A program made the translations under genes and the position numbers. The notes under the pieces are model-generated. The model was given only the letters and a program-made list of their open reading frames with translations. It had not been told where the DNA came from and did not search any database. From Synaphobranchus kaupii (lineage: Eukaryota > Chordata > Actinopteri > Anguilliformes > Synaphobranchidae), in NCBI GenBank assembly GCA_029718625.1, contig CM056385.1:20189522-20253521 (forward strand): a DNA stretch of 64,000 nucleotides, in the 5' to 3' direction. This document shows positions 21,426 through 31,799 of this stretch, in pieces; the stretch's first letter is position 1; each line of letters starts with the position of its first letter.

Positions 21426-22078
21426 CGCTAACTTTATATGTGCACACATCCGTAAACCGCTATCTGCTTTACAGAAAAGCACATGGAGAGAGACGTAATG
21501 TATTCCAATTACTGTGCATTCCAGCAATAGAACAGCACTGTGAGCCATCAATCACCACGCCAATTTCTTTTTTGCGCTACAGTTGCTAACAGAGCTGTGC
21601 AATAATGTATAATATTTCCCATTTCCGCCGAGCCTATGTGAACGCAGGCAGCTGATGAGCTACGGTTGTCCCATCATTGATAATTTGGCCCTAGTGTTAC
21701 CCAGACACTAAAAGGCAATAGAGGTTTATGAGAATTCATTACTCTGTCTGTGATGGAATCACAATGGGGCCATGGGAAAAGGGGTCCACTGATAAACAGT
21801 CAAATACGATTACAGCAATAATGTATCCCAGCGGTACGCTTCATGGCTCGGCCGAGATAAATGTGACGCATTTTCGTCATATTTAATCCTAAGCTTTTGC
21901 AGGTAACCGAGGAGTGGAGGGCAAATGAGATGTGCTTTTTGGAGAGTTTGGTATTGCCCTGGAGATTGAGTCAGGACTTCTCCAGTTAAATCAGGATAAG
22001 AGAGATATGTACATATATTTATGTGTGTATGTGTTATATATTGTATATCCAGTATATTTATCCTGTAACTTTGTGTAG

Positions 22079-22079
<1 letters not shown>

Positions 22080-22111
<32 letters not shown>

Positions 22112-22130
22112 CATGTGTGAGCATGTGTGA
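22080..22130. repeat. (GT)n microsatellite with GAGCATGT extension
   Basis: A GT run to about 22108 followed by two GAGCATGTGT units. Confidence 0.92.
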
Positions 22131-22323
22131 GTGAGTACGTGCTAGATTTAATCTGGATGCATAATTTGCCATATCTATCTACAGTGCAGTCAAACCTTTC
22201 ATCCATAGCACAGAGCACTGATCAAGGCACAGAGCACATGGTCAAAGGATCATGGGTAATCCCCAGTGAAGCCTGCTCCTCTGTTGACTGAGATTGTTTG
22301 GCTGGGGCCCTACTGCACACACT

Positions 22324-22565
22324 GGGCCTCATGTATAAACATACGTGCATACATACAACAAAATGTGTACGCCACTTTCCCCACGGAATTTGGGATTTCT
22401 AAAAATAAACTTGACGTCAAAACATGCGCGCATTTACGCAGAGTATGACTCATGCACACACACATTTTTGAGACTGTGGGAATTGGCGACTCCAATGGCG
22501 GGGAAACTGGCATACGGATATTTACGTATTTTTTCGTATGTATGCACTGTTTATACATGAGGCCC
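22324..22565. mobile_element. MITE with GGGCCTCATGTATAAAC termini
   Basis: A 242-bp element. The left end GGGCCTCATGTATAAACATA and the right end (inverted) GGGCCTCATGTATAAACAGT are identical for 18 bases, with further similarity inward (GTGCATACATAC in both arms). The interior is non-coding. No clear target duplication. I know the terminus from fish MITEs but cannot assign the superfamily with certainty. Confidence 0.85.
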
Positions 22566-22572
22566 TACGTGT

Positions 22573-22640
22573 GGATTATCAAATAATTATTATTAATAAT
22601 AATAATAATAATCATCATAATCATAATCATAATCAACAAC
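22573..22640. repeat. (TAA/TCA)n trinucleotide repeat
   Basis: AATAATAAT grading into ATCATAATC units. Confidence 0.88.
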
Positions 22641-22779
22641 ATGATTATTACCATCTTGCATAACTCTTCTCCTGAGAGGGGTTGGAATTGTCATGGATGG
22701 TGAACAAAATCAGTTAGAAAGTACTGTGGATCTGAGGACTCTGTAATCCTGACTGTTTTGGGCATAGAATCCTCACACA

Positions 22780-22818
22780 GCTTCCCAGAGAACTGCAGAG
22801 AGAGAAAGAGACAAACAA

Positions 22819-22858
<40 letters not shown>

Positions 22859-22949
22859 TTTGGACGTCGACAATAATTTTGGGCTCTATCTCCTGAGGAG
22901 GATCAAGTGTGCTTCCAGAACACCTTCTCAGACAACTGCAGAGAGAGAA

Positions 22950-22984
<35 letters not shown>

Positions 22985-23215
22985 GAGAGAGAGGAGGGGG
23001 GCTTTGGAAGTCGAGAATCATTTCGAGCTCTGTCTCCTGACGAAAAGCGAACGTGCTTCCAGACACGCCTTCTCAGACAACTGCAGAGAGAGAAAGACAA
23101 ACAGAGAGAGAGAGAGAACAGGGGGGGCTTTGGAAGTGGAGAATAATTTTGGGCTCTACGCCCTGTTGAAGAGCGAGCGTGCTTCCAGACACGCCTCGCC
23201 CAGACGTGCGACGGA
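22780..23215. repeat. 143-145-bp tandem triplication with unit-specific microsatellites
   Basis: The landmark AACTGCAGAGAGAGAAAGA occurs at 22791, 22934 and 23079. Each unit then has a simple repeat: (GA)n in unit 1, (GACA)n plus (GA)n in unit 2, and a short (GA)n in unit 3. After that come GGGGCTTTGGANGTNGA, GGGCTCTA and GTGCTTCCAGA. The plus frame stays open across most of the array (22758-23246), producing R/E/Q/T-rich repeats; this follows from the array and is not evidence of a protein. Confidence 0.9.
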
Positions 23216-23412
23216 ACATGAGAATGCAGCGCGTACGTGCGCATGAAATCCTGCGCTCACAAGGCGCCATGTTCTGGTTTAGGACACGTTGCAGAGGAGT
23301 GGGAACATGCTGTCGAGTGGATCCGCCATCCTTTTCATCCATATTCTTATCTGCGGCAGAGCGCGCCATCGCCTTCTGCATTTCTTTTTTTTACTTTTGC
23401 AGACCGAGGTGT

Positions 23413-23425
23413 CCCCCCCCCCCCC
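23413..23425. repeat. C13 homopolymer
   Basis: Thirteen C in a row, followed by A5 and CCCC. Confidence 0.95.
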
Positions 23426-23689
23426 AAAAACCCCGCCGGCACGCATCAGGTATTCATGCGCCGTGAATGCATCAGAGAGCTGGCCCGATTGGCACGCACA
23501 CACCCAGCAAGTACCCAGCATGCCCCTTCGCTGACTCCAAGAGTCAGAGCGTTGGCGTGCCTCGTCAGTTTCAAAGTCACATGACTGGAGAGACTGTTCC
23601 CAAAGCACGTGCCCCTCCCCACGCACCACTGACCCCTGACACAAGGTGCGTCTCCCACCCCGAGTGTGTCTCTTATGGGTTACAACCAA

Positions 23690-24075
23690 AATTACAAATT
23701 GCTATTTGGCAGACCCTCTTATCCTAGTGACTTACAGAGTAGCACAGCAACAGGACTGAACATTCGAGACTTGCAGGGTTAACCTCTAAATGCCGTGAAA
23801 ACAATATTGTGCATTGACAGTAAAGAGTAGACGACAGAACAAACATATACGCTTAGCACGAAGCAAAAGGCAGAGTATACATCTAACTCAATACAAAGCA
23901 AGCAAAAGTAGCGCATCGTAATTATAACACTAGGGTCTAAGTGCATGGCGGGCTAGCGATAAGTCAAGTGTATAGGTTAGGATGGACCACGTTAGGTGCT
24001 GTGGCTAGAGCTAGGGGTGAGGGGTTGCTTGAAGAGATGAGTTTTCAGGGATACTGCCTCCATATGCCTTAAAGC
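23690..24075 (+). repeat. Teleost interspersed repeat of the TTTGGCAGACNCTCTTAT type
   Basis: It opens with TATTTGGCAGACCCTCTTAT and GTGACTTACAGAGTA and ends with GAAGAGATGAGTTTTCAGGG and AAAGCGCTAG. Both halves are familiar from a widespread fish repeat. Related copies are at 26125, 36645, 37925 and 62455. Confidence 0.6.
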
Positions 24076-24079
24076 GCTA

Positions 24080-24265
24080 GTCAAACAGACCCCCGCCCCC
24101 CCCCTCTCATTTCACTGTATTTCCAGCGGTTTGTCCTTGCCTTCAAATACCCTTTTCCTTGCCTTTCTCTCTCATCTCTCCATCTGCCCCTTCCCTCGCC
24201 TCCTGCTCTCCTCCTCTTCCTGCACTCCTCTCCTCCCCATCCCGGGCTCTGGTCCCCCTCACACA
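24080..24265. other. Pyrimidine-rich tract
   Basis: Mostly C and T (CTCTCATCTCTCCATCTGCC-like), immediately left of a CpG-dense island. Confidence 0.7.
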
Positions 24266-24267
24266 CT

Positions 24268-24473
24268 TCCATCTGGAGCGGGTCTGCGGAGCCGCGTCTC
24301 CTCAGTGCTGGCGAACGAGGAGCTGTCAGTCACGCGGCGGAGCGGCGGGGGTGACAGGCCGTGAACCGCTGCACTGACGGGGCCAAGCCGCCGCGCCGAA
24401 CGTCGGTCCCTGCTGAGGGGGGCCGGAGGCATCAGCGCGAGGCGCGCGCCGCGGACAAGCGATAGCGCCGGGG
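24268..24473. promoter_or_regulatory. Short CpG island with no visible gene
   Basis: By my count about 31 CpG dinucleotides fall in roughly 206 bp, including CGCGCGCCGCG at about 24443. That is far above the surrounding density, in a genome where most intergenic CpG is depleted. No start codon with a recognisable exon follows on either strand. It could be the promoter of a non-coding RNA or of an unseen 5' exon, an orphan CpG island, or a GC-rich repeat. Confidence 0.5.
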
Positions 24474-24479
24474 TGACAT

Positions 24480-25440
24480 TATCTCCACTCTCGACTTTTA
24501 CACTTAAACAAATATGGAAATAAGGGCGAATCCCATGCCCGTCATTAAGTACTCCAAGTGACTGCTGTCTAGAAGACTAATAGTAACCATTGGTGAATAT
24601 CAGAGCCGAAGGAGAAAGTGCCTCTAAACGCACGCTGATTACCCATAACACCGTTCTGAAATGGCGTAATTTATTCGAAGGGCAGTTCTCAGACGCCTTC
24701 CCTAAAAAAAACCTTGGCTTCACCTGTCCCGTTTGCGTACATTCGCACAGCAGCAAATTCGGGGGCTGGAGGAAAAAGGTATACTTATGACTAAATGCAC
24801 TAAATGTGTTTTGATTACCCCATAGCGCAATCTAAACTGCTGTTATCCATTTAAATGGTGTTTTTTTTTGCCTGACTCACTTGTGCGTCTCCCACACATT
24901 CTGCCAAACGGCGGGATCTACTGGCTCCGCCGCGTCCACGCCCCTTCCCGTGGCTCGAAACAGCAGCCGGTTCAATAGCGGGAGGAGAAAGCGACCTCAT
25001 CGCCGCGGTGTTGTCCGCTCCTTTGGGTCGATACGCCGGCCACGTGTGGTGCCGTTGTTCGCTAGTTCGCGCAGGCTGAGTTGACTGGAGTGAGGACGTT
25101 CCCTGTGGACGCAAGGAAAATAACTCATTCATACTTCTTAAGGCTGCAAGTAGCACTAAAGCAGAGAGAGACAGAGAAATCCAACACTTTAACGATCCTG
25201 GGAAACAGCCGGGAAGGGATGGGGGGGGTTACGCCCTACCCCGCCCCCCCAGCCCGGGATCCAGGATGCAGGCCTGCTCCATATATTCATCACAATCTCA
25301 TTAGCATCAGGGCAGGAGAGGAAAAGACTGCGCCCACATTCACTCGTGAAATAACGCCAATCAGCAGCGCACTGCATTAGGCCTGGGTCAGAGGAACAAA
25401 GCCTATGGAAAACAGCGGTAATGAAAATGCACTGGGATAT
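24480..25440. other. Intergenic stretch, second CpG-containing patch
   Basis: 24930-25080 is again CpG-rich, though less so. No coding exon was recognised. Confidence 0.4.
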
Positions 25441-25448
25441 GTGCACAA

Positions 25449-25473
25449 ACACACACACACACACACACACACA
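25449..25473. repeat. (CA)n microsatellite
   Basis: A CA run of about twelve units. Confidence 0.95.
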
Positions 25474-25524
25474 TACGCTGACACAGACAAATATGCACAT
25501 GATGTATGCGAACACATATACATA

Positions 25525-25691
25525 CAGTGAGCATCATAATTCATTGGACAGTGACACATTTTTTTGTTATTTTGGTTCTGTACTCTAGCACTTTGAGTTA
25601 GAAAGGATACAATGACAATGAGGTTGAAGTGCAGACTGTCAGCAAAATAACAAAAAATGCATCACTGTCCACTGAATTATGGTGCTCACTG
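25525..25691. mobile_element. Tc1/mariner-type MITE, 167 bp, TA target
   Basis: The left end CAGTGAGCATCATAATTCAT and the right end (inverted) CAGTGAGCACCATAATTCAG remain alignable for about 48 bases with only a few mismatches. TA dinucleotides flank both ends (25523-25524 and 25692-25693). The CAGT terminus plus TA duplication is diagnostic of Tc1/mariner. The interior of about 70 bp has no coding capacity. Confidence 0.93.
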
Positions 25692-25699
25692 TATGCGGG

Positions 25700-26120
25700 C
25701 ACAAATACTCACAATTACACACGTACACGTGCGCGCAGACATGCGCTGAAACGTGAGTACATTCCCCCATTTTAATGAGCACTCCCCGTGCCCCCAGGCA
25801 GGTAGTCCTCTCCTAGCCGGTCTCTAACCTGACCAGAGGTCTGACTGTCAATCAATCACGTAAATCTCGTAAAATTTGCATTGTGAACGGAGAGTTGCCG
25901 AGCTGCCAGTCGGAAAAGAACCGTCCAATCAGAAGTAGAGGAGTCATGCAAACAGCTGACCTATATCTGCCCTCCACCTCCCGTGCCCTAAAAGTACACA
26001 TTGATTTTTCACTAGTTCGCCTGGCTTAGAGTGCTTAGGCTAGCTGCCAATCAAGCGCTCTCTCAGCTCAGTCGAAGTGAAATATAAACAAAGTCAGCTC
26101 ATTTTCCCAGGCCTTACTTT
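25700..26120. other. Intergenic stretch, nothing recognised
   Basis: No repeats or exon-like frames were seen. Confidence 0.4.
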
Positions 26121-26124
26121 ACTT

Positions 26125-26975
26125 TGTGATACTTTACTGCCATTTAGCAGACGCTGTTATACAGAGTGACTTTCAACACAAACACAAGTGCAAAGATCAG
26201 GGATTGAAGTTCAGGAATTCCCCAGAGGGGGAGAGCCTTTAATCCCAAAAGAGACAGCAAGCGCAAGAAGTGCAGAGTCGATTGGCAACTTGTCAGCTAC
26301 GGTAACGGCTGCTCGGCCGCAATCGGTACAAAATGGAGACGCAACACCAACAATTTATCACCAAAAAGAAATAAGAATCATATCAGCCTCCAACGTAAAC
26401 ACTACACATGAGGTGTTAAGTGTAACGCACAGTAAACAGCTGTACTGACCACTTAACAAAGTAATACACACAAGAACAAAACTACCCGAATAATGCGTGC
26501 TCAGAGAGGGGGAGGAGCCAGGCGTACTGGGGTTGCGGGACAGAGGGATCTGGCTGGCGTGTACGGTTACGGTCTGATGATACCCTGAAGGTATGAAGAG
26601 GCAGCCCCCTCGGTAGCCCTGCAGCCTAGCACCAAAGTTTAAAATTCCATGAGAATGGTTACAGATGAGGAGAGGGGGGTGACGTGGGAGTGTTTTGGGA
26701 GGTTGTAGACCAGGTGAGAGGCAGCATTCTGCATTAGCTACAGGGGCCTGATGACAGAGGGCTGCGGTAGACCAGGCGGGGCAGGACCAGAGCCTGAACC
26801 AGAAACTGGGTTGAGTAGGAGGTGAGGAACAAGAGGATTCTCCTGAGGTAGAGGAAGACTCTGCGTGCCCAGGTTACCTCCGAGATGTTCGCAGCGTTGT
26901 TAAGTCCCGCTCTCGGCTCTGGGAGCTAGAAGAGCTGACACAGTGTTATCTCCCAGGGTGAGGAAGAGGTTAGGC
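26125..26975. repeat. Long diverged teleost interspersed repeat
   Basis: It starts CATTTAGCAGACGCTGTTAT (the same opening as 36645 and 62455) and contains GTAGACCAGGTGAGAGGCAG and GACCAGAGCCTGAACCAGAA. That second text is a familiar antisense block of a large fish repeat. Internal deletions make the boundaries approximate. Confidence 0.55.
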
Positions 26976-26981
26976 GGGGGT

Positions 26982-27000
26982 GGGGGGGGGGGGGGGGGGG
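26982..27000. repeat. G19 homopolymer
   Basis: Nineteen G in a row, preceded by GGGGGT; G-quadruplex-capable. Confidence 0.95.
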
Positions 27001-27004
27001 AGCA

Positions 27005-27835
27005 TCGCAGCGTTTTCCCAGCCAAGCTTTAGGCGGCGAATTTCCATATAGCTCAGGATGGCCTATGGGGCAAACGCTCTGTCTTTTAGAAGTTCCGCAC
27101 GCCAGATCTCCTCAGGTGATCAGGTGAAGATGGGTTGCAGGCGGTGGCCCGGCTTCTCCCTCACCTCCCCGCCACCCCACCCCGCCCCACCCCACCCTTC
27201 ATAGAGTGCACACTTTATTTCAGTGGCATCGCTAATGTGGGAGAGGGGCGCGGGGGAGTGAGCCGGAGCAACAATTGTGACACGCTTCAGCGACATCATT
27301 TTGCAGCATCACCCCAAGGACATGGCTGTTGTTCCCAGACTGATTTGCTGTTTTCTATAGAGAGTGCAGAGGCAGCTGCTTCAGTGCTCACGTTATCCAT
27401 AATTCAGTTTCTGCAGCTTCGCCGCCTCAGCTTCAAGGTTTCTTCGCCAGGCCCTACATTTATTTAAATTGCTGAAATTATAGGTAATGTGGTTAATTAA
27501 TGTGAACTGCACTGGTAGCTGGCATTTATCAGCTTACTGTAGGTTTGTGTAAAATAGGTTTTCTGTGTAGCTAGCTAAACATGTGGTTTCTCAACTCCCC
27601 TCACTATAGATTAACTTTAATTAATTTGTACTTAACGCCTTTCTTGTTGAACAAGTAATTTCCAGGCTATTGCCTTATCGTGCATTTTAGGCCCGTCCAT
27701 TTTATGTCTGGACCTCTGAACACAGAGTTGTGGGGATCCATTTCAATGTGGACCCAATTGACGATCAATCTAAAGGCAATGCAACCCTCCTTTACTTGGT
27801 AATATGTAATGTGCCACTCAGATGTGAAGACGAGG
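27005..27835. other. Intergenic stretch, nothing recognised
   Basis: A CCCCACCCC-rich patch lies near 27165-27200. The plus open frame 27135-27467 has low-complexity content and no domain. Confidence 0.4.
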
Positions 27836-27836
27836 A

Positions 27837-27851
27837 GGGGGGGGGGGGGGG
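27837..27851. repeat. G15 homopolymer
   Basis: Fifteen G in a row, followed by CGGGG. Confidence 0.95.
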
Positions 27852-27859
27852 CGGGGTGC

Positions 27860-28990
27860 TGACTGCTAAATTCAGCCAGAAAATTGAGCGTCAGACCTAA
27901 TGAAAGAACAGGAAGAGGGGGGTGGCGGGTGGCGGGGCTTTAATACGCAGCTCAAGAGTGTGCCAGCGCCTCTGCTGTCTGCCTGGCTCTCTGAAGACAG
28001 TAGAGATGACATATCCGTGAGAAGCGCTTCACTATTCCTGTCTCCGTCTCTTCCTCGGGAAGATGTAGCGAAAGAACTGTGGCCTTTTAATGGGCTCCCT
28101 GGCGAGGTCTCACACTTCATAATATCCTCACGGTGCCTTAAATAACATAACAAGCGGCAAGCTGAGGAAAGGTCATTGGAGAATTTAAAGTAATAGCCTA
28201 AGAAACGGGGGTATATTCAATAATAGATTTAAATGACGCAGGATACAAAGTAAGGGAAGCCAACTGGGGTAGATTTTTAGGTTGACACAAAAGCATTAAA
28301 AAAAAGACACTTCCTGTCACTGTAAAAATGAGAAAACGAGAAACCAGGGGAGTCCTTTGTTGGATATATCCTGAGCATCATCATAGAACGGTCTTGTGAG
28401 GGTAATAGATCTAGTGCATACTAGGTAGGTCCAACTCGCCACTTTTCCTGAGGCCAGTTCTGCAAGTTGTTGTTGATTCCCAAAAAAAATGTGTTTGAAG
28501 TTTTAATCGATGCGCACATTAAATGATTCAGGAAGACCGTTTTTTTTGTTTTTTTTGCAGCGAAGGCCTCCAGATTCAAGGGCTGATACAAATCTATCAT
28601 CGCTTCATAATTCAGAAGGTCGTCACCGTTCACTTCACAGGCTATTGCCTTGGGCAAAAAATACAAAATTAAAAAAGGATTAATTTGCTGAGCAGACCGC
28701 CTTATCTAGGTCTCCTTTTATTGCTCAAATTTTAAATATTATCCATTCATACGGCTGGATACGCGGGTCAGGTTAAGGACAGCAGTAACCCTCTACAAAA
28801 GGTGTACACTTTCCTGGACTTAAATGTATTGTTTCTGTTAAGTTCCCTAACCATAGTGGCTTACTGTAAAGCACAGATGTTCTATTCTGATTATCTGTCA
28901 TTTTTGACCACGATATTTAGGGATAGGCCTGAGGGGACTGCAATGAAATATACTTCATTAAAATGTATTTGGTTTCAAACTAGAGAGAGA
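27860..28990. other. Intergenic stretch, possible unique sequence
   Basis: Largely non-repetitive; 28741-28775 is a scrap of the CCATTCATACGGCTGGATAC repeat. Confidence 0.4.
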
Positions 28991-28994
28991 GAGA

Positions 28995-29009
28995 GGGGGG
29001 GGGGGGGGG
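28995..29009. repeat. G15 homopolymer after (GA)n
   Basis: A short GAGAGA run leads into fifteen G. Confidence 0.95.
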
Positions 29010-29560
29010 CATAAAACCATCATTTCTAATCACAATTGATCCTCATTTTCCATGAAAAATGCTAAAAATTCCAAAGAAAACTTTGAATGAAAAATAAATT
29101 CCAAAGAAAATGGTATCTGAAAGTTGAGGCCGTGCTTCAAGCAGTCATTCATTCGGCAGAGCCGGGCTTAACGGGGTGAAGAGCAAGCTGCAGAATCAAC
29201 AAATCTGACCCTGCATGTCTCTTTCTCTTCCAACCTGAGAATCAGCAGAGGGCATCTCGTTCCTCCGATAAGTTATTGTCTTCACCTCCGTCGTGGCTCT
29301 GAAATAATGATGTGTGAGGATCACTAACTGAGAATGCAATGTAGAGTGGAAGCCCGGCTGTTTGCTTTGCCGCGAAGCCAGTCTTTTCAATCTGTTTGAC
29401 AAAAAAAATGGAACCAGTATTTATATAGCATTTGAGCATGCACCATCTGTCACAGTCTTGGAAAATGGGCCTGCCATCTTTGTTACCTCATTATTATATA
29501 TTTTCATGAGGTTCTATTGACTAGACAGAGATGTTTTACAGTCTAATTAACCAAAAAGGT
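29010..29560. other. Intergenic stretch, nothing recognised
   Basis: AATTCCAAAGAAAA occurs twice (about 29068 and 29098); otherwise unremarkable. Confidence 0.4.
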
Positions 29561-29566
29561 CTCCCT

Positions 29567-29695
29567 CTCTCTCTTTCTCCCCCCTCTCTCTCTCTCTCTC
29601 TCTTTCTCTCCCTCTCTCCCTCTCTCTCTCTCCCTCCCCCCCCTCTCTCTCTCTCTCTCTCTCTATCCCTCACTCAGTCCACACACACACACATT
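29567..29695. repeat. (CT)n microsatellite with a short (CA)n end
   Basis: CTCTCTCTTTCTC and CCCCCCTCTC variants, ending in CACACACACACA. Confidence 0.93.
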
Positions 29696-29699
29696 TAAA

Positions 29700-30185
29700 A
29701 TCTGTTCATGATTTGGTATAATAAGCAGCAGCGTGATCCACTGCATATCTAAACAGGGCATAAACTGCACTCTCTGTACAATGTTTCCAGAAGAGAGGGG
29801 AAAAAAACAAAAACCCTTAATAGCATCCGTGCTTCTCCCGCTGGGGTTCTCATGCCTGCACGTTGGGCCTGGCTGAAAGGGACAGGAAGTACACAGGAAA
29901 TAGCCGGTCGGCGGGCGGGGAGGAGGGAGGGTGCTGGATGGACCCAAAAGCGACAGTTTGACCCTGATATGGGAGAGATGAGACCAGGGGAACGGGGGTA
30001 CTGTGGAAACACAGGCTGATGTGTATAAAGTTATGATCAGACTGACACAGGGGAAGTGGAGCTGTATCACAGTGCCAGAGTTTAACCTTGACGAGAGAGA
30101 GAAAAACACTGGAATAGGCTCAGCTGGATCAGGGAAGCTGGGTTTTGACAATTTCATAAACTTGGCATCATCATTGTGCTCTCCT
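29700..30185. other. Intergenic stretch, nothing recognised
   Basis: The 164-codon minus frame (29663-30157) is open by chance; its translation has no domain and it begins inside the microsatellite. Confidence 0.45.
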
Positions 30186-30187
30186 CT

Positions 30188-30560
30188 ACTAGCTCATCCA
30201 AGTTCAAGTTGGTTTCTCCACCACCTCCCCTATCATTCAGATGTGCTTTTTCACTTCCAGGTCATCTACGTTCAAATGGTAGCTCTTCTGCATACAAATG
30301 TGCACTTCTCCGTCAGCTAATCTACATTCAAAAGTCCTCCTTCCAATCACCTCGTTCAAATGTGAATTTCTCTACAAACATTGAAAAGTGTTTCTCCATC
30401 AGCTCATAAACATTCAAATGCATTTCGCCATCGGCTCATATACATTCAAATGCATTTCTCCATCGGCTCATATAGATTCAAATGCATTTCTCCATTGGCT
30501 CATATACATTCAAGTGCGTTTCTTCATCAGCTGATATACATTAAAATGTGTTTCTTTGGT
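30188..30560. repeat. 32-bp minisatellite, about 11-12 units
   Basis: The landmark CTCATA/CTGATA occurs at 30403, 30435, 30467, 30499 and 30531, exactly 32 bases apart. The regular unit reads CTCATATACATTCAAATGCA then TTTCTCCATCGG. Left of 30403 the units are older and more diverged (TCATCTACGTTCAAATG, GCTAATCTACATTCAAAA), with insertions. The right end is the youngest part, which gives the array a polarity. Confidence 0.88.
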
Positions 30561-30564
30561 TTTT

Positions 30565-31035
30565 GCTGTCTTTTATCACTTTTATCTCCAGGAAGACTTA
30601 GCAGCTGAGTGTCTCCCATGTTCATTCGAACCCTTGTTCTCCATCATACCTGCAGAGCTCATGAGGTAGACTGCCACCTTACAGGAACAACATCACTCCC
30701 AGACTTAGATGAGCTTCCAGCCGTCCATCTATTTCCATTTCAAAGGTTCATCTCAATCTTTCAACACCACGAAGCCGCACGCAACACCGGGACAGGATCA
30801 GTGCCCTGAATGCATTAATATTCTCTATATTTGTGAAGACTGCTCCCACAGGGATGTCCCAGAGGGCTCGTGATATACATAACAAAATGTATTCTATGAT
30901 GCCATCTTTTCACATCTGAAGACCCCGATCGTGAGCAACAGCCATGTTCTGCCTATGATCAGTAAGTTTCACTGAAAAGATTAAAAACACTCAGCGACTC
31001 AACGCTGGCTCTTTTGAACCTCCTTCCAGTGTCCT
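30565..31035. other. Intergenic stretch, nothing recognised
   Basis: No repeats or exon-like frames were seen. Confidence 0.4.
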
Positions 31036-31039
31036 TTAA

Positions 31040-31180
31040 CCCTTTAATGTGTACATGACAAATATCTAATGCTCATGTAACAATCACTACTGGTAATTGA
31101 TAGATTGAGTTCTAGAACACTGACTTAGAATAAAAAAATTAAAAAAACATTCCAAATTCCAAAACCTACACTTCAAAGGG
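31040..31180. mobile_element. piggyBac-like MITE, 141 bp, TTAA target
   Basis: The left end CCCTTTAATGTGTACATG and the right end (inverted) CCCTTTGAAGTGTAGGTT match in 14 of 18 bases. TTAA flanks both sides (31036-31039 and 31181-31184). CCC termini with a TTAA target fit piggyBac. Single termini of the same look occur at about 45573 and 51656. Confidence 0.82.
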
Positions 31181-31189
31181 TTAAAGATG

Positions 31190-31570
31190 CATATAAGAGC
31201 CTGCAGAAATATCGAAACAGATGGGATTCGGCCTGCAGAATTGAACTCGTACAATTACACCAGCAATCACTCAAGCGCACATGCAGGCTGCTGTGCAATA
31301 TCTCTTTCTCTGACTTTGAACTTTCTGATCAAACTGCTTATCTCCTTCCGGGAGGGACGACAGGTCTCTTCGGATCATTATGTTATGCCAACTGATTATG
31401 ATGTCCCCCCTGGCTTCAGTGTACAGTACATTTTGCATAGTTTCTTTCTCTGCCACGGTTTCTTCTAGAACGTAGCTTTCCTCTTTGTGCGCGAGACACC
31501 TTTCCTCATTAACATAGCATCATGCATTTGCTTAGCAAGTGCCCCGACCCGGAGGGGTTTACGCGGCTTT
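31190..31570. other. Intergenic stretch, nothing recognised
   Basis: No repeats or exon-like frames were seen. Confidence 0.4.
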
Positions 31571-31574
31571 TTTC

Positions 31575-31790
31575 TTTGCTACATTATCTATTTAAACAGC
31601 TGGATATTTATTTGCCGATGCGATTCCGGTTCAGCACATTTGCTCAGGGGCACAAGGGCAGGGGCCCGCCTGGGATTCCAGCCACGTCCGAAGCCCCCGT
31701 CCCAAACCTCTCCATTTCAAACGGGCCTCGGACAGCGAAAAGGGCACAGGCCGCGTCCAATTTCCTCGCACCCCTTCTAAGCCTCGTCAA
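31575..31790 (+). repeat. Fragment of a common teleost repeat
   Basis: CTACATTATCTATTTAAACA, GCTGGATATTTA, GATGCGATTCCGGTTCAG and GCTCAGGGGCACAAGGGCAG follow the order of the repeat at 62455-62600, then GC-rich text. Confidence 0.5.
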
Positions 31791-31799
31791 CCTGCAATC

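Noticed and set aside
22758..23246. 162-codon plus frame with repeated R/E/Q-rich segments
   Set aside because: It is open because of the 143-145-bp triplication and its microsatellites, with no start context, splice sites or known domain.
29663..30157. 164-codon minus-strand protein
   Set aside because: Low-complexity, begins in a CT/CA microsatellite, with no domain or signal recognised.
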